A DNA stretch of 64,000 nt from Sphingomonas glacialis. GTDB taxonomy: Bacteria > Pseudomonadota > Alphaproteobacteria > Sphingomonadales > Sphingomonadaceae. The translations under genes and the position numbers were made by a program. Each line of letters opens with the position of its first letter. Position 1 is the stretch's first letter. Shown one piece after another: positions 45,667-57,891 of this stretch. The notes below the pieces were generated by a model. It saw nothing but the letters and a program-made list of their open reading frames with translations. It was not told the origin of the DNA and did not search any database. The stretch spans positions 992,001 to 1,056,000 of the forward strand of contig NZ_BNAQ01000001.1 in the NCBI RefSeq assembly GCF_014653575.1, given 5' to 3'.

Positions 45667-47262
45667 TCAGGCCGCAAACTGGTTCATCGTATTGTGCGCG
45701 CCGCCCGCCTTGAGCGCCGCCTCACCCGCGAAATACTCCTTGTGATCGTCGCCGATGTCCGAGCCCGACATGTTCTGGTGCTTGACGCAGGCGATCCCCT
45801 CGCGGATTTCCTTGCGCTGGACGCCCTTCACATAGCCGAGCATCCCCGCATCGCCGAAATACTCCTTGGCGAGATTGTCGGTCGACAGCGCCGCGGTGTG
45901 ATAGGTCGGCAGCGTGATCAGGTGATGGAAGATCCCCGCACGCGCGGCGGCGTCCTTCTGGAAGGTGCGGATCCGCTCGTCGGCCTCGTCGCCCAGTTCG
46001 GTCCCGTCATAATCGACCGACATCAGCCGCGCCCGGTCATACGCCGAGACATCCTTCCCCTCGCCCGCCCAGGCGTCATAGACCTGCTGACGGAAGTTGA
46101 GCGTCCAGTTGAAGCTCGGCGAATTGTTGTAGACCAGCTTGGCGTTGGGGATGACCGCGCGAACGCGGTCGACCATGCCCGCGATCTGCTCGATATGCGG
46201 CTTCTCGGTCTCGATCCACAGCAGGTCGGCGCCGTTCTGCAGCGAAGCGATGCAATCCATCACGCAGCGGTCCTCGCCGGTGCCGGCGCGGAACTGGAAC
46301 AGGTTCGAGGCTAGCCGCTTCGGGCGCAGCAGCTTGCCGTCGCGGTTGAGGATGACGTCGCCGTTGCGCGCGGTCGCCGGGTCGATCTCCTCGCAATCGA
46401 GGTAGCTGTTATACTGGTCGCCGAGATCGCCCGGCTCCTTCGACACCGCGATCTGCTTGGTCAGCCCAGCGCCGAGCGAATCGGTGCGCGTCACGATGAT
46501 GCCGTCCTCGACGCCGAGTTCGAGGAAGGCGTAGCGGCACGCGCGGACCTTCGCGAGGAAGTCCTCGTGCGGCACCGTGACCTTGCCGTCCTGATGGCCG
46601 CACTGCTTTTCATCGCTTACCTGGTTCTCGATCTGCAGCGCGCACGCACCCGCCTCGATCATCTTCTTGGCGAGCAGGTAGGTCGCCTCGGCATTGCCGA
46701 AGCCCGCGTCGATATCGGCGATGATCGGCACGACATGCGTCTGATAGCCATCGATCGCGTTGAGCAGCCGCTGCTCCTCGACTTGGTTGCCGCTGGCGCG
46801 CGCCGCATCGAGATCGCGGAACATCATGCCGAGCTCGCGCGCATCGGCCTGCCGCAGGAAGGTGTAGAGCTCCTCGATCAACGCGGGAACGCTGGTCTTC
46901 TCGTGCATCGACTGATCGGGCAGCGGGCCGAATTCGGATCGCAACGCGGCGATCATCCAGCCGGAGAGGTAGAGATAGCGGCGCTCGGTCGAGCCGAAAT
47001 GCTTCTTGATGCTGATCATCTTCTGCTGGCCGATGAAGCCGTGCCAGCAGCCGAGCGACTGGGTGTAGGCCGCGGGGTCGGCATCATACGCCGCCATGTC
47101 CTTGCGCATGATCGCGGCGGTGTAGCGCGCGATGTCGAGCCCGCTCTGGAACCGGTTCTGCACCCGCATCCGCGCGACGCTCTCGGCGTCGATGCCGTCC
47201 CACGTGCCGTTGTAGCGCTGGATCAGGCTCTTGGTCTGGGCGATGTCGGTCTGGTAGGTCAT
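45667..47262 (-). CDS. aceA: Isocitrate lyase
   Basis: A 531-residue enzyme of the glyoxylate bypass, cleaving isocitrate into glyoxylate and succinate. The active-site signature is KQCGHQ (Lys219, Cys221, His223); other marks are WDGIDAESVARMR, GCWHGFIGQQKMI, PIIADIDAGFGN and NNSPSFNW. It is the longer form (about 530 residues) and not the 430-residue E. coli type. A malate synthase gene is not in the window. ATG 47262 has GAGGGG upstream. Two genes further up lies a ScfR-type regulator, a class that controls glyoxylate genes. Confidence 0.96.
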   Translation of the reverse strand: MTYQTDIAQTKSLIQRYNGTWDGIDAESVARMRVQNRFQSGLDIARYTAAIMRKDMAAYDADPAAYTQSLGCWHGFIGQQKMISIKKHFGSTERRYLYLSGWMIAALRSEFGPLPDQSMHEKTSVPALIEELYTFLRQADARELGMMFRDLDAARASGNQVEEQRLLNAIDGYQTHVVPIIADIDAGFGNAEATYLLAKKMIEAGACALQIENQVSDEKQCGHQDGKVTVPHEDFLAKVRACRYAFLELGVEDGIIVTRTDSLGAGLTKQIAVSKEPGDLGDQYNSYLDCEEIDPATARNGDVILNRDGKLLRPKRLASNLFQFRAGTGEDRCVMDCIASLQNGADLLWIETEKPHIEQIAGMVDRVRAVIPNAKLVYNNSPSFNWTLNFRQQVYDAWAGEGKDVSAYDRARLMSVDYDGTELGDEADERIRTFQKDAAARAGIFHHLITLPTYHTAALSTDNLAKEYFGDAGMLGYVKGVQRKEIREGIACVKHQNMSGSDIGDDHKEYFAGEAALKAGGAHNTMNQFAA

Positions 47263-47369
47263 GGGGGTGCCCCTCGCTCTGTGTGTATGGCGAGATAGGT
47301 ACATGAATTGACAGTTGTGTGAGCCGGTAATCGACTAACTACCGCGTTACCCTGTCAAACCCGCCGTCA

Positions 47370-47402
47370 GCGCAGTGTGATATTGTAAATTATACACTGC
47401 GC
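47370..47402. promoter_or_regulatory. Imperfect inverted repeat between SDR gene and aceA
   Basis: GCGCAGTGT, 15 bases, then ACACTGCGC. The centre is AT-rich and carries TGTAAATTATACA, itself nearly symmetrical. It lies 11 bases after the SDR end and 108 bases before aceA. It may be an operator for aceA, or a terminator for the SDR gene. Confidence 0.5.
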
Positions 47403-47412
47403 CGACGATCTG

Positions 47413-48195
47413 CTATCGCACTGGGCTTGCCGCCGACCCGGCGAGAATGCCGCCGTCGATCGTCAACTCGGTCCCCGTCATGTAGCGCGCCTCATCGCTT
47501 GCCAGCAGCACTGCGAGTGCGGCAACTTCCTCGGGCTCGCCGAAGCGGCGCAGCGGCGTGTCTGCGACCAGCGCCGCCTCGCGCGCCGAACGATCCGGCC
47601 CGTCACCCAGCATCGGATCCCACATCGGCGTGCGGATCGCCGCGGGGTGGATCGAGTTGCACCGAATCGCCAGCTTCTCTTGCGCGCAATAGAGCGCCAC
47701 GGTCTTGCTGTGGTTGCGGATCGCCGCCTTTGACGAGGCATAGGCTGCCGCGGCCGGGATCCCGATCATCCCCGAACGCGAAGAGATATTGATGATCGAC
47801 CCCGCCCCCGTCGCCCGCATCGCGCCGATCGCATAGCGACAGCCGAGGAAGGTGCCGTCGAGGTTGACGTGGTGGACCGCCCGCCAATCCTCGAGCGTGG
47901 CATGTTCGGGATCATGCGCGGCAACGCCGTCCTCGAACCCGGTGACGCCGGCATTGTTGACCAGTACGTCGATCGCTGGCCAAGCGGCGGCGAACCGCGC
48001 CCAATCCGCTTCGCCCGCAACGTCGAGCAAGGCCCACGGCTGACCGAGCTCTGCCGCAAGCGCCTGCGCACTTGGTCCATTCTTGTCCGTCACCACGACG
48101 CGCGCGCCTTCGGCCGCGAACGCGCGCGCGATCGCCGCGCCGATGCCGCGCCCTGCGCCGGTCACGACGCACAGTTTGTCTCCCAATCGTTTCAC
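47413..48195 (-). CDS. Short-chain dehydrogenase/reductase
   Basis: A 260-residue NAD(P)-dependent SDR. The cofactor motif is TGAGRGIG (residues 12-19), the structural motif NNAG (about 80-83), active-site Ser in NISSRSG and YASSK with Tyr and Lys, and [10 protein letters not shown] at the end. The acidic residue in VVTDKNG suggests NAD rather than NADP. Similar enzymes oxidise hydroxysteroids, cyclic alcohols or sugars; substrate unknown. The start is GTG 48195. It lies between aceA and the ScfR-type regulator, all on the minus strand. Confidence 0.9.
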   Translation of the reverse strand: MKRLGDKLCVVTGAGRGIGAAIARAFAAEGARVVVTDKNGPSAQALAAELGQPWALLDVAGEADWARFAAAWPAIDVLVNNAGVTGFEDGVAAHDPEHATLEDWRAVHHVNLDGTFLGCRYAIGAMRATGAGSIINISSRSGMIGIPAAAAYASSKAAIRNHSKTVALYCAQEKLAIRCNSIHPAAIRTPMWDPMLGDGPDRSAREAALVADTPLRRFGEPEEVAALAVLLASDEARYMTGTELTIDGGILAGSAASPVR

Positions 48196-48325
48196 GCGAG
48201 AATTCCAGAAATGAGAGGCCGCGCTCGCGCGGCAGGATGGTCAGGCAGTCGGCTGCGTGTTCATCGATCTCACTCCGGTTAGCGGCACACTCTAACCGCT
48301 GGCGTCACGGGCGGCAAATCCCCGT

Positions 48326-49711
48326 TCAATCCCCGCCGAAGGTAAACGCGCTGACCCCGCGCTCGCGATCGTTGAGCACCAGCGCACGCCCCGCCGGCGG
48401 CAGCGAGCGCTGCGGACAATGCCCGCGCCCGCACGCGCGACACCCGAGGCCGATCGGGGTCGCCTCCCCCTTGAGATCGACCCCGCGCGCGATCGCCAGC
48501 GCCCCGGCATGCTCCGCCGCCACGCCCAGCCCGACGACGAACTCGGCCGCCACCGCGCCGAAGCGACGCCCCTGCGGCGCGACCGTCCGCGCGAGCGTCA
48601 ACCAGCGCGCACCATCCTCGAGCTCGACGAGCTGCACGACGAGCTTGCCCGGCCGATCGAACGCGGCGTGAATCTGCCACAACGGGCAGCGCCCTTCGGC
48701 CTCCGCCAGTGGCGACGCACTCGCGCCCGAAAAGCGCTTAGACGCTTGCCCCGCGCGGTCGATCCGCACGAAGAAGAACGGCAGCCCCCGCGCGCCCACG
48801 CGCTGCAACGTCGTCAGCCGGTGCGCGACTTGCTCGAACCCGGCACCGAAGCGGCGCTGGAGCAGCTCGATATCGTATCCCGTCGCCTCGCACGCACGCA
48901 GGAAGCGGGCGTACGGCATCATCACCGCTGCGGCAAAATAGCTGGCGAGGTGGCGGCGATAGAGTCGTTCCGCGGCGCGATCGGTAAAGCCCGCGCCCTT
49001 GACCAGCCCGTCGATTTCGCTGCGCGCCTCGATCTCGGCGAGCTGATAGGCAACGGCGAACGTGCGCGACGCAGGGTCGAGGATTTCCGACACCTGCAAT
49101 TGCCGCGCGTGGAGATCGGTACGGCGCAGCAGGTCGGGCATCACGTCGACCGGCAGCACGCGGATCGTCAACTGGTGCTTGACGCGCAATCGCTCAGCGA
49201 TCGCGCCGTAGAGATCGCCGGCTCCAAGCCGCAGCTCGTCGGCGAGTTTCTCCGCGATCGTGTCGAGATCCGAAAAATAGCCGCGCCAGCGTTCGATCTC
49301 GCGGCGCACCTCGCCGACCGAATCGAGTGCGCCAGGCGCGGCCGCGCTGCCCGCGCCGATCCGGTCGAAGGCACGCGCAAAGGCTTCGGCACCGCCGGGT
49401 GCGCCGGCGAGCCATTCCTCGAGTTCGTTGCGGTCGATTTCGAGATCGGCGAACATCGGATCGGCAAGTCGCCGCCTGAGCGCGGCCTCGCCCCCACCGG
49501 GCTCGCCTGCCGCGAGCGCGCGCGGATCGAAGTCGAAACTCTCGGCGAGCTTGACGATCAGCGATCCCGACAACGGGCGCTGGTTCTTCTCGACCAGGTT
49601 GAGGTAGCTCGGCGAAATCGTCAGCACCTCGGCCATCGCCGCCTGGGTCAGCCCCGCCTGGCGCCGCAAGCGGCGGATGGCGTGGCCAGCGAAGAGTTTG
49701 CGATCGGCCAT
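48326..49711 (-). CDS. ScfR-type (short-chain fatty acyl) XRE-family regulator
   Basis: A 461-residue regulator. The N-terminal XRE helix-turn-helix spans residues about 10-65 (IRRLRRQAGLTQAAMAEVLTISPSYLNLVEKNQRPLS); the middle has the IrrE-like peptidase fold (DIDGLVKGAGFTDRAAERLYRRHLASYFAAAVMMPY) and the end a domain with clustered Cys (GCRACGRGHC). This architecture matches RamB, McpR/McrC and other ScfR proteins that sense short-chain acyl-CoA and control glyoxylate or propionate genes. The nearby aceA is therefore a likely target. ATG 49711 is the natural start. Confidence 0.88.
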   Translation of the reverse strand: MADRKLFAGHAIRRLRRQAGLTQAAMAEVLTISPSYLNLVEKNQRPLSGSLIVKLAESFDFDPRALAAGEPGGGEAALRRRLADPMFADLEIDRNELEEWLAGAPGGAEAFARAFDRIGAGSAAAPGALDSVGEVRREIERWRGYFSDLDTIAEKLADELRLGAGDLYGAIAERLRVKHQLTIRVLPVDVMPDLLRRTDLHARQLQVSEILDPASRTFAVAYQLAEIEARSEIDGLVKGAGFTDRAAERLYRRHLASYFAAAVMMPYARFLRACEATGYDIELLQRRFGAGFEQVAHRLTTLQRVGARGLPFFFVRIDRAGQASKRFSGASASPLAEAEGRCPLWQIHAAFDRPGKLVVQLVELEDGARWLTLARTVAPQGRRFGAVAAEFVVGLGVAAEHAGALAIARGVDLKGEATPIGLGCRACGRGHCPQRSLPPAGRALVLNDRERGVSAFTFGGD

Positions 49712-49952
49712 GACACGTCCTCGGATCTGCTCGGCGCTCCGGCGGAGTCGCGGGCGTACATGACCCTAACTGTCACATCTTTACAAGATCACGCGAGTTT
49801 GCGTCAGGATTGGTCACGCCTTTACCGATACCGCAGCCGAATCCCGCTGGCGGTTGGCACGCAATCGCTCCTAGTGGCGCCACGACTGGTGAGCAGGCTT
49901 GTAAAAAGCGCCACAGTTTGAATGGCTTTGAGAGTTTCCTGGGGAGGAAAGG

Positions 49953-49983
49953 ATGCCCGCCGCGCCTCGTGCGCGGCGGGCAT
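49953..49983. terminator. Strong GC hairpin with no gene upstream on the plus strand
   Basis: ATGCCCGCCGCGC, loop CTCGT, GCGCGGCGGGCAT. Followed by TTCCTGTTTC on the plus strand and TCCTTTCC on the minus strand. It could end an unannotated small RNA from the plus strand or be a second terminator behind aconitase. Confidence 0.45.
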
Positions 49984-49995
49984 TTCCTGTTTCTA

Positions 49996-50132
49996 CCCCT
50001 CTCCCTTCGGGAGAGGGTGGCCGAGCGAAGCGAGGTCGGGTGAGGGCAGCACCCATCGCTGGAGCGCGCTGTCCTCACCCTTCCCACCCGGCTTCGCCGA
50101 GCGGGCCCCTTCCCTCTCCCGCAGGGAGAGGG
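49996..50132. repeat. Composite palindromic intergenic repeat, copy 2
   Basis: CCCTCTCCCTTCGGGAGAGG, then TGGCCGAGCGAAGCGAGGTC and GCTTCGCCGAGCGGGCCCC, closed by CCTCTCCCGCAGGGAGAGG. Nearly the same as the element at 35774 without its inner insertion. Confidence 0.82.
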
Positions 50133-50150
50133 AATTTCTAAACCCCAGAC

Positions 50151-50182
50151 ACAAAAAAGGTACGGGCGGCAGCGCCACCCGT
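50151..50182 (-). terminator. Rho-independent terminator of aconitase gene
   Basis: On the minus strand ACGGGTGGCGCTGCCGCCCGT forms a stem-loop and is followed by ACC and TTTTTT. It lies 22 bases after the acnA stop. Confidence 0.85.
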
Positions 50183-50203
50183 CCCCTCTTCAATCCCCGC
50201 AGA

Positions 50204-52876
<2,673 letters not shown>

Positions 52877-53190
52877 AAGCAGCGGGTCCTTCCCTTTGCG
52901 TCAGGCCGCGGCGGGGAGGCGAAACCTTGGAGGTTCCGCGCGGGCGCGACCGACTATGCGAATGCGAGAGTCGGGAGGCCGATAGCAGCGAGGTGTCGCT
53001 TGGGGAAGGGCGTGACGGCCGCGCGCAGGCGCGACGCGCGCAATCTTCGGCGCGTGAGCGTTTTTTCACTATTCGCGCAGGCGCCGGGCGCGCTACGTCT
53101 CGGGCGGGCCGGATCCCGGCTTGGCGTTGAGGAGACTGGAGATTTTCACTCCGGCACGGCAGCGCGGGACTGCGACATGAGGGGCTATCG
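52877..53190. other. Gap of 314 bases between divergent acnA and retropepsin genes
   Basis: It must contain both promoters and the acnA leader. I see no palindrome, riboswitch core or sigma box that I can name. Open frames through it are shadows without family resemblance. Confidence 0.45.
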
Positions 53191-54951
53191 ATGCGACACT
53201 TGCGCCTGATCCTTTCCACAGCCGCGCTGATCGCACCCCTGCCGGCCATCGCCGCCACGCCGGCGCGCTGTCAAATGGCCAAGATGCTCGAGCTTCCCGT
53301 TACGATGAACGGCCGGTCGCCGATGGTGTCCGCCAAGTTCGGCGACAAGGACGCGCGCTTCATCCTCGACAGCGGCGCGTTCTACAGCACGATCTCGCGC
53401 GCCAACGCCGCCGAAATCGGCGAGCGCGTCCAGGCGCTGCCCCCCACCTTCCGCATCACCGGGATCGGCGGCGATTCCTCGGCAGGGTTCATCACTGCGA
53501 AGAACTTCACGCTCGGCGGCGTCGTGGTGCCGAAGGTCGATTTCTTCGTCGCCGGCAGCGACACCGGGACGGCCGGGCTGCTCGGCCAGAACATTCTCGG
53601 GCTCGCCGACGTCGAATATGATCTGCCACACGGCGTCGTGCGCCTGATGAAGACGACCGGCTGCGCGAAGATCAACCTGGCGTATTGGGCAGGCGACAAG
53701 CCCGCCACGTTGGTCGCGCTCGCTGCACCCGGGCCTGGGCCGTGGAAACCGCATACGATTGGCACGATCCTGCTCAACGGCGTCAAGATCCGCGCGATGT
53801 TCGACAGTGGTGCGCAAAGCTCGCTGGTGTCGCTCGCCGCGGCCAAGCGCGCGGGGGTAACGCCCGACTCCCCCGGCGTCATCCGGACAGGCTTCAGCCG
53901 TGGCCTCGGCGCGCGGCAGGTGCCGGCGTGGCTCGCGCCGTTCGACACGATCGACATTGGCGGCGAAGCGATCCGCCGGCCGCGCCTGACCATCTCCGAG
54001 ATCGGGATGCAGGATGTCGACATGCTGGTCGGTGCCGATTTCTTCCTGACACACCGCATGTTCGTGTCGAACGCCAATCGCGCGCTGTTCATCACCTATG
54101 AGGGTGGCCCGGTGTTCAACCTGACGCCGAAGGGCGCGATGTCGGCCGAGGGCAAGGCGCTCGACTTGACCAACACCGCACCCGAACCGACCACCGCCGA
54201 GGAATATAGCCGGCGCGGCGCGGTCTTGTTTTCCAACCACCGCGTTACCGAGGCGTTGCTCGATTTCTCCAAGGCGTGCGCGCTCGCCCCGACCGAGGGC
54301 CGCTATTTCTATCAGCGCGCGATGGCGCGGCTCGCCAATCGGCAGCGCGACGCGGCGCTCGGCGATCTCGCCGAATCGATCCGGCTTGCGCCGAGCGACC
54401 CGGACGCTCGGATCGCGCGGGCGCGGCTGAAAGTCTCGATCGCGCCACGCGCCGAGGTGCTCGACGATGTCAAAGCCGCCGATCGCGCGATCGCCCCCTC
54501 GTCGGACAAGCGGCTCGCCGTTGCGAGCCTGTACGACCGGCTCGACGAACCCACCGCCGCGCTTGCCAATTACGATCAATGGCTCGCCAGCCATCCGGAG
54601 GACAGCGGTCGCGCATCGGCGCTCAACGGCCGCTGCTGGGCACGCGGCTTGCTCGGGACCGAGACCGACAAGGCGCTGTCGGACTGCAACGCCGCGATCC
54701 GGATCCAGCCCAAAAACCCGTCGTACCTCGACAGCCGCGGGCTGATCCGGCTGCGGCGCGGTGAGCTCCGCCAGGCGCTCGCCGATTATGACGCCGCCCT
54801 GGCGATCGCGCCCAAGAACCCCTGGACGCTGTACATGCGCAGCCTCGTCGCGGCGAAGAGCGGCGATACGGTAAAAGCCGAGAGCGACCGCGCGCTGGCG
54901 CTGAGCCTCGACCCCAACGTGGTCGAGCGCGCGCGCAAGATCGGCCTCTGA
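53191..54951 (+). CDS. Exported tandem retropepsin-like aspartic protease with TPR repeats
   Basis: A 586-residue protein with a signal peptide (to about residue 22). Two retropepsin-like domains follow in one chain, each with its own Asp motif: Asp60-Ser-Gly (FILDSGAFYSTIS) and Asp205-Ser-Gly (AMFDSGAQSSLVS), and each with a hydrophobic-Gly loop (LLGQNIL, LVGADFF). Residues about 335-570 form several TPR repeats (AALGDLAESIRLAPSDPDARIA, ALADYDAALAIAPKNPWTLY). Two retropepsin units in one chain could form an intramolecular active site. Role unknown; TPRs suggest a partner protein in the periplasm. It stands alone. Confidence 0.82.
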   Translation: MRHLRLILSTAALIAPLPAIAATPARCQMAKMLELPVTMNGRSPMVSAKFGDKDARFILDSGAFYSTISRANAAEIGERVQALPPTFRITGIGGDSSAGFITAKNFTLGGVVVPKVDFFVAGSDTGTAGLLGQNILGLADVEYDLPHGVVRLMKTTGCAKINLAYWAGDKPATLVALAAPGPGPWKPHTIGTILLNGVKIRAMFDSGAQSSLVSLAAAKRAGVTPDSPGVIRTGFSRGLGARQVPAWLAPFDTIDIGGEAIRRPRLTISEIGMQDVDMLVGADFFLTHRMFVSNANRALFITYEGGPVFNLTPKGAMSAEGKALDLTNTAPEPTTAEEYSRRGAVLFSNHRVTEALLDFSKACALAPTEGRYFYQRAMARLANRQRDAALGDLAESIRLAPSDPDARIARARLKVSIAPRAEVLDDVKAADRAIAPSSDKRLAVASLYDRLDEPTAALANYDQWLASHPEDSGRASALNGRCWARGLLGTETDKALSDCNAAIRIQPKNPSYLDSRGLIRLRRGELRQALADYDAALAIAPKNPWTLYMRSLVAAKSGDTVKAESDRALALSLDPNVVERARKIGL

Positions 54952-55171
54952 CCAGGCAACGCCCCAACTAACTGCAAATTTGTTCGTGCCGCGTGCGTCT
55001 TACGCACGCCTGCTCTCGTACCTGCGCCGACAAGAACAGCCAAAGCGGTCTCGCGGCGGTTAGCGTCCTGTCGTGTGTAGGCGAAGCGGTGACATCGCAG
55101 ATCAAGGTCCGCCACGGAGACGTCGCGGTCATGGTTCGACGATGCACTCGCAGCAGGGGAGGTCTGAACCG

Positions 55172-56167
55172 ATGACCGACGATGTAAGCAAGCAACTGAT
55201 CGACGTTCTGGATCGGCGTGTCGAACGCCGCAACGAACGCCGTGATTTCTTCAAGACTGCCTTTGGCGCCGCAGCCGTCGCAGGCGCCGGCATCGGCGCG
55301 ATGTCGATGGGCAGCCGCGCCTCGGCAGCTGACCCGACCACCCCGACCGATCCCGACATCCTCAACTTCGCGCTCAACCTCGAATATCTCGAGGCACAGT
55401 TCTACAGCGTGGCCGTCACCGGCGTCGGCCTGTCGCCATCGATGCTGACCGGCACCGGTACGCAAGGTGCCGCGGTCGGTGGCCGCAAGGTCGTCTTCAC
55501 CGACCCGCTCGTCGCCGCCTATGCCAAGGAAATCGCGGCGGATGAAATCACGCACGTGACCTTCCTGCGTACAGCCCTCGGCAGTTCGGCGGTCGCGCAG
55601 CCCGCGATCGACATCGGCATTACGCCAACCGGCGCATTCAGCTCGGCCGCCCGCGCCGCAGGCCTGATCGCCTCCGCCCCTGCCGGCACCGCGCAGACTT
55701 CGGTGTTCGATCCTTATGCGAACGACGACGCCTTCCTGCTCGGCGCGTTCATCTTCGAAGACGTCGGCGTGACCGCGTACAAGGGCGCTGCCCCGCTGCT
55801 CACCAAGACGTATATCGAGGCGGCCGCCGGCATCCTCGCGGTCGAGGCGTATCATGCCGCACTCGTGCGCACCGCGCTCTATGCGCGCGGCGTTGCGACG
55901 CCGTCGCTGCGCACTTCGGCCGATGCGATCTCGAACGCCCGCGATTCGCTCGACGGGGCGACCGACCTCGATCAAGGCATCTCCCCGACGACGATCAACG
56001 GCGGCGCTGCATCGAACATCGTGCCGCTCGACAGTAACGGCATCGCGTTCAGCCGGACCACCGGCCAGGTGCTCAACATCGTCTATCTGAACAATGCTTC
56101 GGTCACGATGGGCGGGTTCTTCCCGGCTGGCGTGAATGGCAACATCAAGACGAGCGCCGCGAACTAA
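55172..56167 (+). CDS. Tat-exported ferritin-like protein, first of a tandem pair
   Basis: A 331-residue protein of the ferritin-like/desiccation-related (Pcc13-62) group. The N-terminus has a twin-arginine motif ERRDFFKTA (Arg23-Arg24) before a hydrophobic segment, so it is likely exported folded. The four-helix region starts at about residue 62 ([17 protein letters not shown]) with Glu and His metal-type ligands in [28 protein letters not shown] and [10 protein letters not shown]. Function is not established; iron binding and desiccation protection are suggested for relatives. GGAGG precedes ATG 55172. The following gene is a paralogue. Confidence 0.85.
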   Translation: MTDDVSKQLIDVLDRRVERRNERRDFFKTAFGAAAVAGAGIGAMSMGSRASAADPTTPTDPDILNFALNLEYLEAQFYSVAVTGVGLSPSMLTGTGTQGAAVGGRKVVFTDPLVAAYAKEIAADEITHVTFLRTALGSSAVAQPAIDIGITPTGAFSSAARAAGLIASAPAGTAQTSVFDPYANDDAFLLGAFIFEDVGVTAYKGAAPLLTKTYIEAAAGILAVEAYHAALVRTALYARGVATPSLRTSADAISNARDSLDGATDLDQGISPTTINGGAASNIVPLDSNGIAFSRTTGQVLNIVYLNNASVTMGGFFPAGVNGNIKTSAAN

Positions 56168-56199
56168 GCCGCGCCGTTCCCATTTGGGGAGATATCGAC

Positions 56200-57225
56200 A
56201 TGACCGATCAGACCATACTCGCGCAAGTCCTCGAGGCCGGTGAACGCCGCCGCCAGGAGCGTCGTCACTTCATGCGCACCGCCGCAACCGCGACCGTAGC
56301 GGCCGGTGGCCTGTCCTTGCTTGCAGCGTGCAACGACAGCACGACCCCGACACCCACGCCCACCCCGACCCCGACGCCGACGCCGACGACATCGTCGAGC
56401 ATGCAGACCGATCTCGACGTGCTCAACTTCGCGTTGAACCTCGAATATCTCGAGGCGCAATTCTATGTGAACGCGGTGTACGGCCAGGGCCTCCCGGCGT
56501 CGGCCTTGACCGGCACGGGAACGCAGGGCGCCGTCGTCGGCGGCCGCCAGGTCACCTTCACCGACCCGGTCGTCGCCCAATACGCCCGCGAAATCGCGGC
56601 CGACGAAGCGGCGCACGTCACCTTCCTGCGCTCGGCGCTTGGGTCGGCAGCGGTGGCGCAACCGGCGATCAATATCGACGGCGGTGCCAATGGCGCCTTC
56701 ACCATGGCGGCGCGCGCTGCCGGGATCGCGACCAACGCGAGCGGCGCGATCGACAACACCGCCGGCACGTTCGATCCCTATGCCAGCGACGTCAACTTCC
56801 TGCTCGGCGCCTTCATCTTCGAAGACGTCGGCGTGTCGGCCTATAAGGGCGCGTCGCCGCTGATCACCAACAAGACCTATCTCGAGGCGGCCGCTGGGAT
56901 CCTCGCGGCCGAGGCCTATCATGCCGGCCTCGTCCGCACGGTGCTCTATGCCAAGGGTCTGGCGACGCCGTCGCTCGTCACCGCGGCCGGCAAGATCAGC
57001 GATGCGCGCGACAGCCTCGATGGCGCAAGCGACGACGATCAGGGCATCGCTGGCCCAGACGCGAGCCAGTCGAACATCGTGCCGACCGATGCCAACGGCC
57101 TCGCCTACAGCCGGACGACGGGCCAGGTGCTCAACATCGTCTATCTGTCGAAGTCGGCTTTGGTCGGTGGCGGGTTCTTCCCGAACGGCATCAACGGCAA
57201 TATCCGGACGAGCGCAGCGAACTAA
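56200..57225 (+). CDS. Ferritin-like lipoprotein, second of a tandem pair
   Basis: A 341-residue paralogue of the preceding protein, alike from about residue 72 to the end ([19 protein letters not shown] to [17 protein letters not shown]). Export differs: [15 protein letters not shown] is followed by a hydrophobic stretch with lipobox LAAC (Cys43-44 region), so it should be lipid-anchored. A low-complexity linker of about nine Thr-Pro pairs tethers the domain. The same Glu/His set is kept. It starts 32 bases after its neighbour and shares its transcript; a terminator follows. Confidence 0.85.
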   Translation: MTDQTILAQVLEAGERRRQERRHFMRTAATATVAAGGLSLLAACNDSTTPTPTPTPTPTPTPTTSSSMQTDLDVLNFALNLEYLEAQFYVNAVYGQGLPASALTGTGTQGAVVGGRQVTFTDPVVAQYAREIAADEAAHVTFLRSALGSAAVAQPAINIDGGANGAFTMAARAAGIATNASGAIDNTAGTFDPYASDVNFLLGAFIFEDVGVSAYKGASPLITNKTYLEAAAGILAAEAYHAGLVRTVLYAKGLATPSLVTAAGKISDARDSLDGASDDDQGIAGPDASQSNIVPTDANGLAYSRTTGQVLNIVYLSKSALVGGGFFPNGINGNIRTSAAN

Positions 57226-57247
57226 ACCGCCGCACCGCACGTTCATG

Positions 57248-57281
57248 GCCCGCGCGACACCTGTCGCGCGGGCCTTTTTCG
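57248..57281 (+). terminator. Rho-independent terminator after the ferritin-like pair
   Basis: GCCCGCGCGACA and TGTCGCGCGGGC form a 12-bp stem with a 2-base loop region, followed by TTTTTC. Lies 23 bases after the stop codon. Confidence 0.9.
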
Positions 57282-57354
57282 TGGGCGACGTCGTGCGCGG
57301 TTGCGCAACCCGGCGTTCGCGCGCAGCAAGCAGCCCTGAAACAAGGAGGATCCG

Positions 57355-57888
57355 ATGCGTAAGGTGATGATCGCGACGACGGCCCTGCTGGGCCTGGCAG
57401 CCTGCAATACCGAGCACCCCGGCAAGACCGGCGCGCCGATCGCGCAAGGCGCGCATGCGGTCGCCATGCTGCGGACCGCCGATGGTGCCGATGTCGGGCG
57501 CGCGACGGTGACCGAGGTCACCGGCGGGCTGCGTGTGACGCTCGACCTGCAGGGCCTGCCGCCGGGCACGCACGGCGCGCATATCCACACCGTCGGGCGC
57601 TGCGACGCCCCCGATTTCGCCACCGCCGGCGGCCACTTCAATCCGCTTGGCGCAAAGCATGGGTCGATGAACCCGCAAGGCCCGCATGAGGGCGACATGC
57701 CCAATCTGATCGTTGGGTCGAACGGGCGCGGCACGATCGGCGCGGTGCTGCCCGCCGCGACGATGGCGGCGTTGCTCGATGCCGATGGCGCGGCGATCGT
57801 CATTCACGACAAGCCCGACGATCTGATGACCGACCCGTCGGGCAATAGCGGCGGGCGGATCGCCTGCGGCGTGTTCGCCGCGAGCTAG
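57355..57888 (+). CDS. sodC: Cu,Zn superoxide dismutase lipoprotein
   Basis: A 177-residue exported enzyme removing superoxide. The signal peptide ends at lipobox LAAC with Cys17, so it is anchored to a membrane. Metal ligands: His76 and His78 in GAHIHTVG, His94 in GGHFNP, His102, His111 and Asp114 in KHGSMNPQGPHEGDMPN, and His151 in VIHDKPDD. Cys83 and the Cys of GRIACGV form the usual disulfide. AAGGAGG lies before ATG 57355. It follows the exported ferritin-like pair after a terminator and ends 3 bases from the convergent MFS gene. Confidence 0.95.
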   Translation: MRKVMIATTALLGLAACNTEHPGKTGAPIAQGAHAVAMLRTADGADVGRATVTEVTGGLRVTLDLQGLPPGTHGAHIHTVGRCDAPDFATAGGHFNPLGAKHGSMNPQGPHEGDMPNLIVGSNGRGTIGAVLPAATMAALLDADGAAIVIHDKPDDLMTDPSGNSGGRIACGVFAAS

Positions 57889-57891
57889 CCG

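Larger units (their letters stand above)
49712..50203. other. Gap of 492 bases with a hairpin and a repeat
   Basis: No protein gene is supported. From left to right it holds the promoter region of the ScfR-type gene, about 200 bases of unassigned sequence with GGGGAGGAAAGG just before an 11-bp hairpin (49953-49983), a copy of the composite palindromic repeat (49996-50132) and the aconitase terminator (50151-50182). Confidence 0.6.
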
